Source of the DNA: Chloroflexota bacterium
Lineage (GTDB): Bacteria; Chloroflexota; Dehalococcoidia; Tepidiformales; Tepidiformaceae
Assembly: GCA_026710655.1 (NCBI GenBank)
Contig: JAPOQN010000020.1
Location: 32,441-96,440 of the forward strand
DNA: 64,000 bases
Direction of reading: 5' to 3'
The notes beneath the pieces were generated by a model. That model was given only the letters and a program-made list of their open reading frames with translations. It made no database searches and had not been told where the DNA came from. The translations under genes were made by a program, and so were the position numbers. Positions 8,560-15,537 of this stretch are shown here, piece by piece; within the stretch, counting starts at the first letter, position 1; the number at the start of each line of letters is the position of its first letter.

Positions 8560-8880
8560 ATGGGCAAGTACCTGCTGCAAGCGAGCTACACACAGGACGG
8601 CCTCGCGGGCCTGGTCAACGAGGGGGGAACCGGTCGTAAGGCCGCCCTCGCCGAGACGATCGAGGGCGCTGGTGGCTCCCTGGAGTCGCTCTACTACGCC
8701 TTCGGCAAGAACGACCTCTTCATTATCGCCGACCTGCCCGATGACGCGGCTGCCACCGCGGTTTCCCTGACCATCGGTTCGGCCGGCGCCCTCAGTGTCA
8801 GCGTTACCGTCCTGGTCACGCCCGAGACCGTGGACGAGGCCATCGCCCGCAACGTGCCCTACCGACCGCCCGGGGCCTGA
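8560..8880 (+). CDS. GYD domain protein
   Basis: This 106-residue protein matches the GYD family, small ferredoxin-like-fold proteins common in soil and marine bacteria with no known activity. Landmarks are the opening KYLLQASYTQDGLAGL, then RKAALAETIEGAGGSLESLYYAFGKNDLFIIADLPD, and a late TVLVTPETVDEAI. The full family length is present. The ATG is chosen because GGGGAGG lies eight bases before it. It stands alone between the M16 peptidase and the ammonium transporter, so context does not suggest a partner. Confidence 0.88.
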   Translation: MGKYLLQASYTQDGLAGLVNEGGTGRKAALAETIEGAGGSLESLYYAFGKNDLFIIADLPDDAAATAVSLTIGSAGALSVSVTVLVTPETVDEAIARNVPYRPPGA

Positions 8881-9007
8881 GCCGGGGCCCGGCGGCCCCA
8901 GACCGGGCCCTTCACGCCTCTGGCCGCGTGAGCGCCGTTACCTCAGGCGGCATTCGATTTCGTGTAGGCTCCCACACGCTTTAGAACGTACAGGGAAGGG
9001 CTATGCC

Positions 9008-10456
9008 ATGGTCGCGAAACTCCGTTCCTACCGGCTTCCCGCCACCATCCTCGCCTTCACCGCCATAGGAGCGGCCGCTCTCTTCCTGGGCCGTCCCGCC
9101 ATCGCGCAGGCGGCGGGAGTCGAGGGCGAGACCGAGTTCGTCCTCAACACCTTCGCCTTCCTCATCTGGGGCGCACTGGTGATGTGGATGTGCGCCGGAT
9201 TCACGATGCTCGAGTCCGGCTCCGTGCGAACCAAGAACGCCTCCATGATCTGCCTCAAGAACATCGGCCTCTACTCGATCGCGGGCCTCGCCTACTTCGT
9301 CATCGGCTACAACCTCATGTACGTCGATGTGGTCGGCGACTTCATCGGCTCGTTCAACCTCCTCTACGAGTCCTCCGAAGCCGAGCGCGCTCTCATCGAC
9401 GGGAATGGCGACGCTGCCGCCGTCGTCGTCGAGGCCGTCGTCGAGAACGGCCACGCGACCATGTCCGACTGGTTCTTCCAGATGGTCTTCGTCGCGACCG
9501 CCGCCTCCATCGTGTCGGGGGCGCTGGCTGAGCGGGTGAAGATGTGGCCCTTCTTCCTCTTCACCCTCATCCTCACCGCGGTTATCTACCCCATCGTGGG
9601 GGCGTGGACCTGGGGTGGCGGCTGGCTCGCCGACCTCGGCTTCCAGGACTTCGCCGGCTCCACCATCGTGCACGGCGTGGGGGGCTGGGCCGCCCTCGCC
9701 GGCATCCTCGTGGTGGGACCGCGCCTCGGCAAGTTCCGCGCCGATGGGTCCGTCAAGCCAACCCCGCCCTCAAACATCCTCGTCGTCACCCTCGGCGTCT
9801 TCATCCTCTGGTTCGGCTGGTTCGGCTTCAACGGCGGCTCGCAACTCGCCCTTTCGAGCGCCTTCGATGCCGTCTCCATGAGCCATGTGCTGGTCAATAC
9901 CAACCTCGCCGCCGCAGCTGGGGTCATGTCCGCCCTTGCCATCTCCCGCTTCGTGCTCAGGCGCATCGACCTGTTCGCCGGCCTCAACGGGGCCATCGCG
10001 GGGCTGGTGTCCATCACCGCCGGCCCCACGATGACCGACCACTGGTGGGCGATCGTCATCGGCGCCATCGGCGGCCTGATCTGCACCCTCGGCATCAGGC
10101 TCCTCGAGAGGCTCAAGCTCGATGACGTCGTCGGCGCCGTCCCCGCCCACCTCTTTGCCGGTATCTGGGGAACGCTGGCGGTGTGCATCGCAGCCGGCGG
10201 CGACTTCGGCGCCCAGATCGCCGGCGTGGCTGCGATTGGCGCTTTCGTGTTCACCGCCGCGTGGCTTGTCTGGAAGGGGCTGGCCCTCACGGTAAATGTG
10301 CGTGTTTCCTTCGAGGCGGAGCAGCTCGGCCAGGACACCGCCGAGCTCGGCATCGAGGCCTACCCCGAGTTCGTCCTCATGCCCGAGGAGTTCCCGGAGA
10401 TGCCCGCCCCGCCTCCACCCCCGCCGGAGCCCGAGGAAGCTCCCGCAGAGGCGTAA
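9008..10456 (+). CDS. amt: Ammonium transporter (Amt family)
   Basis: This 482-residue integral membrane protein conducts ammonium into the cell. It has a cleavable amino-terminal signal (residues 1-35 ending AIAQA), as in many Amt proteins, then about 11 membrane helices. Both pore histidines are recognisable: one in STIVHGVGGWAALAG and one in VPAHLFAGIWG. The outer gate region WMCAGFTMLESG is also typical. The carboxy-terminal tail is long and ends in a Pro-rich acidic stretch. No GlnK/PII gene is next to it, which is unusual but not rare. The start is supported by AGGGAAGGG. A TAGGCT hexamer near 8964 is a possible promoter. Confidence 0.93.
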   Translation: MVAKLRSYRLPATILAFTAIGAAALFLGRPAIAQAAGVEGETEFVLNTFAFLIWGALVMWMCAGFTMLESGSVRTKNASMICLKNIGLYSIAGLAYFVIGYNLMYVDVVGDFIGSFNLLYESSEAERALIDGNGDAAAVVVEAVVENGHATMSDWFFQMVFVATAASIVSGALAERVKMWPFFLFTLILTAVIYPIVGAWTWGGGWLADLGFQDFAGSTIVHGVGGWAALAGILVVGPRLGKFRADGSVKPTPPSNILVVTLGVFILWFGWFGFNGGSQLALSSAFDAVSMSHVLVNTNLAAAAGVMSALAISRFVLRRIDLFAGLNGAIAGLVSITAGPTMTDHWWAIVIGAIGGLICTLGIRLLERLKLDDVVGAVPAHLFAGIWGTLAVCIAAGGDFGAQIAGVAAIGAFVFTAAWLVWKGLALTVNVRVSFEAEQLGQDTAELGIEAYPEFVLMPEEFPEMPAPPPPPPEPEEAPAEA

Positions 10457-10484
10457 CGTCCACGCGTGCGACACTGTTTGCACC

Positions 10485-10715
10485 ATGCCGAAGACGATCA
10501 ACATCCGGAACGTTCCCGACGAGGTGCATCGGGAGGCGAAGGTGAGAGCCGCCCGCGCACGGATGAGCCTTTCCGCCTATGTGTTGCGGGAGCTGGAGCG
10601 GTCGCTTGAGTCGCCCCCGGTGGAAGAACTCCTGGCCCGTCTCCGGGAACAGGCGCCTGTCAGGCCCTCGGAGTCCCCGGCTGAGATAATTCGCGCGCAG
10701 CGAGATGCTGGATAG
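10485..10715 (+). CDS. FitA/VapB-type ribbon-helix-helix antitoxin
   Basis: This 76-residue protein is a small DNA-binding antitoxin. Residues 1-45 form a ribbon-helix-helix: the strand TINIRNVP is followed by DEVHREAKVRAARARMSLSAYVLRELERSLE, which is closely FitA-like. The tail (PPVEELLARLRE...) would bind the toxin. Such antitoxins normally overlap a PIN-domain toxin gene. No intact toxin follows; the next 110 bases contain what may be a decayed toxin start. It may have become a solitary repressor. It begins 28 bases after the ammonium transporter stop. Confidence 0.82.
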   Translation: MPKTINIRNVPDEVHREAKVRAARARMSLSAYVLRELERSLESPPVEELLARLREQAPVRPSESPAEIIRAQRDAG

Positions 10716-10829
10716 TCGACACTGGTGGTTGCCGCAGGTCTCCACCCGGTCAGGCCGCTTACACCCGCTCTGCCGGACGTTGTCCGCCAGCCGTGTAGCA
10801 TTGACGCGTCAGGGAGGCGCTAGACACTA

Positions 10830-11486
10830 ATGCTGAGATTCGCCGAAGAGATCATCCTACTTCTGCTCCGTGACGAGGACGGGACCTTCGTCCATGCGCC
10901 CAACTGGTCCGTGGACCGCGCCCTCGCCGGCGCCGTGCTGATGGACCTGGCCCTCGAGAACCGCATCGACACCGATCTCGAGAACCTCGTCCTGGTCGAC
11001 TCTACCCCTATCGGCGACAGCCTCCTCGACCCCACCCTCGCCGAAATCGCCAGCGATGAGACGCGCGATCCCCGCTACTGGGTCGAGAAGGTAGCCCAGC
11101 GCGCCCCCGAACTCCGCGAGGAGGCCCTCCGCCGCCTCGTCGAGGGCGGCATCCTTGAGCGCAACGACGACCGCTTCCTCTGGGTCTTCCGCTCCCGCCG
11201 CTACCCCATGGTTGATGGCAAGGCCGAGCGCGAAGTGAAGCTCCGCATCATGGGCATCCTCTTCAGCGAGGAGATCCCGGACCCGCGCGACGTCGTCATC
11301 ATCTGCCTCGTCGACGCCTGCCGGATCTTCCGCGAGCTGCTCTCCAAGCGGGAGCTGGATCAGGTCACGCCCCGCATCGAGCAGGTGCGCAAGCTCGACC
11401 TCATCGGTCAGGCCATGTCCCAGGCCATCCGCGACATCGAGGTCTGGATCACCACCGCCCAGATCGAAGGGCGGATGCTCTACTAG
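10830..11486 (+). CDS. GPP34 (GOLPH3-like) family protein
   Basis: This 218-residue protein matches the bacterial GPP34/GOLPH3 family, which in eukaryotes binds phosphatidylinositol-4-phosphate at the Golgi and in bacteria has no settled role. Landmarks are the opening LRFAEEIILLLLRDEDGTF, then ALAGAVLMDLALENRIDTD, a central RDPRYWVEKVA, and the late helix PRDVVIICLVDACRIFRELL. It is all-helical and has no signal peptide, and probably associates with the inner leaflet. TAGCAT at 10795-10800 is a candidate -10. The downstream methyltransferase starts 35 bases later and could be co-transcribed. Confidence 0.85.
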   Translation: MLRFAEEIILLLLRDEDGTFVHAPNWSVDRALAGAVLMDLALENRIDTDLENLVLVDSTPIGDSLLDPTLAEIASDETRDPRYWVEKVAQRAPELREEALRRLVEGGILERNDDRFLWVFRSRRYPMVDGKAEREVKLRIMGILFSEEIPDPRDVVIICLVDACRIFRELLSKRELDQVTPRIEQVRKLDLIGQAMSQAIRDIEVWITTAQIEGRMLY

Positions 11487-11521
11487 CCAGGGGGCCGCGC
11501 ACGACACCCTCCCGGGAAGAC

Positions 11522-12265
11522 TTGATTGAGCACTGGCTGCTGGAAGAGCAGCAGCCTTTCTCTGGCTGGGACTTCTCCTACCTCGATGGCCGCATGGACG
11601 AGGGTCGCGAGCCCTGGTCGTACCTCGACCGCGCCGCCGAGCTCATGGGGCGCGCATCGTCCGTGCTCGACATGGACACGGGCGGCGGCGAGAAGCTCCT
11701 GAGCCTGCGCGACCACTGGCCCGCGAAGGTGGTCGCCACGGAGGGCTACCCACCGAACGTCGAGCTGGCCACCGAGCGACTGTCAGCCTCGGGGGCCAGG
11801 GTCGTCAGGGCCGAGCTCTCCGATACAGCTCCGATGCCCTTCGCCGCTGGCGAATTCGACCTGGTCCTCAACCGGCATGCCGCCTTCAACCCCAGCGAGG
11901 TTGGCCGCGTCCTCTCGCCGGGTGGGGTCTTCCTCACGCAGCAGGTGCATGGCATGTGGGCCTGGGACCTGCTGGACGCGTTCGGAGCGAAGCCACAGTG
12001 GCCAGACGCGACGGCGGAAAAGTACGCGCCGCTGCTGGAGGCCGCCGGCCTGACGGTCGTGACCCTTGAGGAGTGGGAAGGGCGCCTGGTGTTCAGCGAC
12101 GTGGGCGCGATCGTCTACTACCTGAAGGCCACCCCCTGGGAAGTCCCCGGCTTCTCGGTGAAGACCCATCTCCGCTACCTGCTCGCCCTCCAGGAGCGTG
12201 TGGAAGCGGGTGGCGAGCTGGCGTTCTATGCGGCGAAGTACCTCATCGAGGCGACGAAGCCGTAG
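11522..12265 (+). CDS. Class I SAM-dependent methyltransferase
   Basis: This 247-residue protein has a Rossmann methyltransferase core. Residues about 40-140 contain the SAM-binding loop, here VLDMDTGGGEKL (standard motif I is DxGxGxG), the acidic end of strand 2 in VVATEGYPPNV, PFAAGEFDLVLNRHAAF, and a motif around VLSPGGVFLTQQV. The substrate is unknown. A TTG start is used, with GGGAAGA just before it. The 3' end overlaps the convergent deoxyribosyltransferase-like gene by 23 bases, so both stops lie inside the other gene. Confidence 0.88.
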   Translation: MIEHWLLEEQQPFSGWDFSYLDGRMDEGREPWSYLDRAAELMGRASSVLDMDTGGGEKLLSLRDHWPAKVVATEGYPPNVELATERLSASGARVVRAELSDTAPMPFAAGEFDLVLNRHAAFNPSEVGRVLSPGGVFLTQQVHGMWAWDLLDAFGAKPQWPDATAEKYAPLLEAAGLTVVTLEEWEGRLVFSDVGAIVYYLKATPWEVPGFSVKTHLRYLLALQERVEAGGELAFYAAKYLIEATKP

Positions 12266-12755
12266 GCCTGTCGCCCTGGCTGCGCGCCCAGCGCGCGAGC
12301 GCTTTGGCGGGGTCCGCCAGCTCCGCGACCGACTCGTACCAGGAGTCGCGCCACCCCTCTCGCGGCAGCCCCGTGAACAGCATCAGGTTGAGCGGGTAGT
12401 TCTCGCTGTCCGTTGCCCGGCGGAAGTCATCCCGGAACAGGAACGTCGGCTTCCCCAGCGCAATCGCCATCCCCAGTTCGACCATCACGCCCTCGTCCGG
12501 CGGCACCCCGTTCACGACCGCGAAGATGCCATCCGACTCGCGGACATCCCGGAAGTCCGCCTGCCCGATGCGCCACGCCCAGTCCTGCTCCGCCCGGTCG
12601 ACCTGGTTGTTCCGCGCGAACGGCTCCCACACCTCCAGCCCTAGCCCCTCCAGCGCCGCCACAAGCTGCGGCAGCAGCAACGTCTTCTGCTGCTCCGAAA
12701 ACCCGTACGGACTCGCCAGGTAGATGGTCTTGGGGCGCCGTTCGGGGGTCGTCAT
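12243..12755 (-). CDS. Nucleoside 2-deoxyribosyltransferase family protein
   Basis: This 170-residue cytoplasmic protein belongs to the nucleoside 2-deoxyribosyltransferase fold, which cleaves or exchanges N-glycosidic bonds of deoxynucleosides or nucleoside monophosphates. Key features are the first strand TIYLASPYGFSEQQK, the DGIFAVVNG strand, and the catalytic PPDEGVMVELGMAIALGKP block with the conserved Asp/Glu pair. The carboxy end DSWYESVAELADPAKALARWA is a family-like helix. Start ATG has a TATACT hexamer 10 bases upstream, giving a very short leader. Confidence 0.85.
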   Translation of the reverse strand: MTTPERRPKTIYLASPYGFSEQQKTLLLPQLVAALEGLGLEVWEPFARNNQVDRAEQDWAWRIGQADFRDVRESDGIFAVVNGVPPDEGVMVELGMAIALGKPTFLFRDDFRRATDSENYPLNLMLFTGLPREGWRDSWYESVAELADPAKALARWARSQGDRPTASSPR

Positions 12756-12790
12756 CGCGGTCGCCAGTATAGGCGTCGACCACTGAGCCC

Positions 12791-13096
12791 TTGTGTCCCC
12801 CTGCTACCGTGCCCCCATGCGCGCCGGGACAGGTTCCTGAACCCGGAACGGTAGGAAATGGGGGGCGCCAGCCCGCTGTCCCCACTGAGGCTCCTCGAAG
12901 CGCCTCCGAAGTCGAAACCACCCGGGGCGATGCCACCAAGACCCCACCCCAGTTCAGCGCTGCGGACTCCGGCAGCAGTGGAAACTCCCCGCCTCCCTGG
13001 GCCACCGGCCTCCTGGCGAGTCTCTTGGCGGCTCTAACAGAAACTCTCGTAACGCTCGGCGTCGTAGCCCTCCGCCGCCGCGCACGCCAAACCTGA
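12791..13096 (+). CDS. Possible small tail-anchored membrane protein (doubtful)
   Basis: The 389-base gap between two minus-strand genes holds one candidate frame of up to 101 residues. The first 65 residues are Pro/Thr/Ser-rich and disordered; the end is a convincing membrane helix (LLASLLAALTETLVTLGVVAL) followed by RRRAR, like a tail or wall anchor. The start is unclear (TTG 12791 or GTG 12809). A leaderless-type signal (TACCGT, then six bases, then ATG at 12817) is in another frame and opens only a 7-codon reading frame. A one-base indel could join the two. I cannot assign a function. Confidence 0.3.
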   Translation: MCPPATVPPCAPGQVPEPGTVGNGGRQPAVPTEAPRSASEVETTRGDATKTPPQFSAADSGSSGNSPPPWATGLLASLLAALTETLVTLGVVALRRRARQT

Positions 13097-13136
13097 GCGG
13101 CCGTCAGGCCGCCCAGGCGAAACGAACCTTGTTTCG
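13097..13136 (-). terminator. Two adjacent hairpins after the SnoaL gene
   Basis: Two perfect 6-bp hairpins sit side by side: GCGGCC/GGCCGC with a 4-base loop (13097-13112) and CGAAAC/GTTTCG with a 7-base loop (13118-13136). They follow the stop of the minus-strand gene at 13145 and could also end plus-strand transcription. There is no long T run. Confidence 0.5.
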
Positions 13137-13144
13137 GAAGACCC

Positions 13145-13588
13145 CTAGACCGGGACCGCGATCTTCGCGAACTCGCCGCTCAGGTCGGCCGGGCCGCGAT
13201 AGAGTGCCTGGAACTCCCGCGTCTGGATGTACCACTGCCCGTCGATGCGCGTGTACGTATCGACGTAGCAGATGGAGTTCATCGAACGCGAGCCATCGGC
13301 CATGTTCAGGAACTCGCCCATGTACCAGCGGCCCCGCGCCGTGTCGCCGGTCACGTCGTCGACGACGCCCGAGTACACGTGCATGTAGACGTTGGGGATG
13401 CTGCCCATGATCTGCGTCCAGAGCGGCACCATCACCTCGCGGCCCTTATGGACCTCGCCCACGTTCCACTCGCCGTCCGGCGCCCACGTCTGGCCCCAAG
13501 CCTCCGCATCGAAGCGGTTGACCGCGTCGACGTAGCGCTCGGCCACCATGCGGATGGCGGTGTAGTCCTCAACTGTCGGTTTACCCAT
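13145..13588 (-). CDS. SnoaL/NTF2-like protein (first of tandem pair)
   Basis: This 147-residue protein has the cone-shaped SnoaL/NTF2-like fold (nuclear transport factor 2 family), used for small-molecule binding or cyclase/isomerase/dehydratase chemistry. The family pattern is clear: IRMVAERYVDAVNRFDAEAWGQTWAPDGEWN, then NVYMHVYSGVVDDVTGDTARGRWYMGEF and a closing DGQWYIQTREFQALY. No substrate can be inferred. It is a paralogue of the neighbour at 13647, with which it shares the ERYVDA-N--DAEAW--TWAPDG block. An AGGAG ribosome site lies in an AT-rich leader before ATG. Confidence 0.85.
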   Translation of the reverse strand: MGKPTVEDYTAIRMVAERYVDAVNRFDAEAWGQTWAPDGEWNVGEVHKGREVMVPLWTQIMGSIPNVYMHVYSGVVDDVTGDTARGRWYMGEFLNMADGSRSMNSICYVDTYTRIDGQWYIQTREFQALYRGPADLSGEFAKIAVPV

Positions 13589-13646
13589 TGCGTTTTCTCC
13601 TGTTTCGTTTTGCCCTGTGCGCCCAGCGCCAGCGGACCGCTGATTG

Positions 13647-14087
13647 TTAGTGATGTTCCCAGGCCATGTAGGGGTAGAAGTTCCCGTGCAGGTCGTCGCC
13701 GCTGTAGAGCAGCTCGTGCGTCCGCTTCGCGAACCGCCACTCCCCGTCGACGCGCACGAGGTGATCCTCGTACACGGTCACGCCGGCCATGCGCGTGTCC
13801 TCGCCGATCTGCACGTCCTCCGTGTGGTACCAGCGCGCCGTGGCAGTGTCGCCATTCACGTTATCCACCACCCCCGAGTTCACGAGCATCACCACCGCCT
13901 GGATGTCGGACATGGCCCGTTCCCAGAACTGGGCCAGTTGCGCGCGTCCCCGTGGCGGGTTGTCGCCCCCGTATTCCCAAACGCCGTCCGGCGCCCACGT
14001 CTCGATCCACGCCTCCGCATCGCGGCGGTTGATGGCGTCGACGTAGCGCTCGCAGAGCTGGCGAATGGCCGAATACTCGTCCGGCAT
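13647..14087 (-). CDS. SnoaL/NTF2-like protein (second of tandem pair)
   Basis: This 146-residue protein is the upstream partner of the tandem SnoaL-like pair. It shows IRQLCERYVDAINRRDAEAWIETWAPDGVWEY, AVVMLVNSGVVDNVNGDTATARWYHTED and DGEWRFAKRTHELLYSGDD. The pair presumably arose by duplication and has diverged to roughly one-third identity by eye. They may form a heterodimer or serve related substrates, but this is inference. A TAGCAT hexamer lies 10 bases before ATG, so the pair may be one short-leader transcript. Confidence 0.85.
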   Translation of the reverse strand: MPDEYSAIRQLCERYVDAINRRDAEAWIETWAPDGVWEYGGDNPPRGRAQLAQFWERAMSDIQAVVMLVNSGVVDNVNGDTATARWYHTEDVQIGEDTRMAGVTVYEDHLVRVDGEWRFAKRTHELLYSGDDLHGNFYPYMAWEHH

Positions 14088-14137
14088 GGGACGCGCAATG
14101 CTACAGGGTTCGAGCCAGCGTCGGGAGTGCGGCGGCG

Positions 14138-14620
14138 TCAGTCCCCGGCGTGCTCGGGGAACGCTTCCGACGCCCCCTCGCGCAGTTCCTCGTCCGAGAT
14201 GGGCTCGACCGCCGAGATGATCGACCAGTGATGCCCGAAGGGGTCACGCAGGCGCCCGTACAGCGCCCCCCAGAACTGTCGCTCCAGCGGCATTGTCACC
14301 TCAGCCCCCGCCGCCACCGCCCGCTCCCACAGCGCCTCCGGCTCGTCCACAGACAGGTGGAGGGTGACCGGACTCCCGCCCAGCGCTTCCGGCGTCGAGC
14401 CCTCCGTCGGGCTCTCCGGGAAGTCGTCCGAGAGCATGATCAACCCGCCGTTCAACGCCACCTCCGCGTGCATGACCTTCTGGCCATCGGGCGTCAGCGC
14501 CCGCTCGATCTCCTCCGCTTCGAACGCCTCCACGTAGAACGCGATCGCCCCTGCCGCGTCGCTCACGGTCAGGTAGGGCGTCAGGGGCGGGTAGGGACGG
14601 GACTCGGCGTCAGCGGACAT
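14138..14620 (-). CDS. VOC family protein (PhnB/glyoxalase-like)
   Basis: This 160-residue protein carries the paired beta-alpha-beta-beta-beta modules of the vicinal oxygen chelate superfamily, closest in look to PhnB-type proteins: LTPYLTVSDAAGAIAFYVEAFEAEE, KVMHAEVALNGGLIMLSDDFPE, VTLHLSVDEPEALWERAVAAGAEVTMPLERQFWGALYGRLRDPFGHHW. The metal and substrate are unknown; resistance or lyase roles are possible. GGAGG lies seven bases before the chosen ATG. The carboxy-terminal 30 residues are acidic and probably disordered. Confidence 0.85.
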   Translation of the reverse strand: MSADAESRPYPPLTPYLTVSDAAGAIAFYVEAFEAEEIERALTPDGQKVMHAEVALNGGLIMLSDDFPESPTEGSTPEALGGSPVTLHLSVDEPEALWERAVAAGAEVTMPLERQFWGALYGRLRDPFGHHWSIISAVEPISDEELREGASEAFPEHAGD

Positions 14621-14715
14621 GGACGTGCCTCCGGCGGGCAGTCTAGCGGCGGCACTTGGACAGTGCCGCCGCCAGCGGGCACGATCGGGCCATCCACTCT
14701 CGCGAGGCGCCAACC

Positions 14716-15246
14716 ATGAGCACCACCCCACTCGAAATCCTCCGCTCCGGACTCACCTCCATGCACGGCCTGCTCAACCAGGCCGTCGGCGACATGACCC
14801 TCGAACAGCTCAACTACCGCCCCGCCGAGGGCGGCCTCAGCCCCTTTTTCAGCCTCTGGCACTACGTCCGCACCGAGGACAACATCGTCAACTTCATCGC
14901 CCAGAGCAGACCCACCGTCTGGCTCGAGGGCGGCTACGACCAGCGCTTCGGCCTGCACCGCACCTCCCAGGGCACCGGCATGCCCGAGGAAGAGGCCAAG
15001 GCCATGCTCCTTAACGACCTCGAAGGCTGGCGCGAGTACCAGCCCGCCGTCTGGCAGGCCACCGACGACTACCTCGCCGAGATGTCACCCGACGAGTTCG
15101 ACACGCGCACCGTCACTATCAAGCCCCTCGGGGAGATGTCGCTCTGGCAGGGCCTGAACGGCGTCTGCCTGAGCCACGGCTATCGCCACGCCGGCGAGAT
15201 CGAGTACGCGCGCGGTATCCTCGGCCTCGGCGGCCTCACCATCTAG
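14716..15246 (+). CDS. DinB family protein
   Basis: This 176-residue protein has the DinB/YfiT four-helix metal-binding fold, found in bacillithiol/mycothiol transferases and uncharacterised damage-related proteins. The metal ligands are expected at the His in FSLWHYVRTEDN and the two His in LSHGYRHAGEIEYARG. The opening MSTTPLEILRSGLTSMHGLLNQAVGDMTLEQLNYRP is typical. Thiol substrate is unknown. It faces the minus-strand membrane gene and is followed by a perfect hairpin. Confidence 0.86.
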   Translation: MSTTPLEILRSGLTSMHGLLNQAVGDMTLEQLNYRPAEGGLSPFFSLWHYVRTEDNIVNFIAQSRPTVWLEGGYDQRFGLHRTSQGTGMPEEEAKAMLLNDLEGWREYQPAVWQATDDYLAEMSPDEFDTRTVTIKPLGEMSLWQGLNGVCLSHGYRHAGEIEYARGILGLGGLTI

Positions 15247-15267
15247 CCGGTTCCTGGCCGGAACCGG
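15247..15267. terminator. Perfect 8-bp hairpin between convergent genes
   Basis: CCGGTTCC and GGAACCGG pair perfectly around a 5-base loop. The hairpin begins one base after the DinB stop and ends four bases before the stop of the minus-strand membrane gene, so it can act as a two-way terminator. There is no T run on either side. Confidence 0.65.
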
Positions 15268-15270
15268 TCC

Positions 15271-15537
15271 CTACTCCTCGTCCTCGTCCTCGTCCTCGTC
15301 CTTGCCCCGTGACTCCAGCACGGCGATACGCCGGTCGAGGCTGCGCAGCGAGTAGCGGATGATCGCCATGGTCACGAAGAAGTCGAACCACAGCATCACC
15401 GCGCCCACGATGATGAAGGCGTCCTTGACGATCTGGTGGTTCACCAGCAGGGCCGCGAGGATGAAGGCGATGCCCACTCCTGAGAGGAGCGAGGGCACCA
15501 CGATGAGTGCCCCGCCTACCGTCCGCCGGACCGTCAT
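15271..15537 (-). CDS. Small membrane protein with acidic tail
   Basis: This 88-residue protein has two membrane helices (ALIVVPSLLSGVGIAFILAALLV, then AFIIVGAVMLWFDFFVTMAII) followed by RYSLRSLDRRIAVLESR and a strictly acidic DEDEDEDEE end. I do not recognise the family. It overlaps the DUF885 gene by four bases (ATGA type), so it is the last gene of the nitroreductase/DUF885 operon and may be made in proportion to that peptidase-like protein. Confidence 0.7.
   Translation of the reverse strand: MTVRRTVGGALIVVPSLLSGVGIAFILAALLVNHQIVKDAFIIVGAVMLWFDFFVTMAIIRYSLRSLDRRIAVLESRGKDEDEDEDEE

Noticed and set aside
14100..14125. GGTTCGAGCC stretch resembling a tRNA T-loop
   Set aside because: The flanking bases do not form a T-stem, and no acceptor or anticodon stem can be folded around it.
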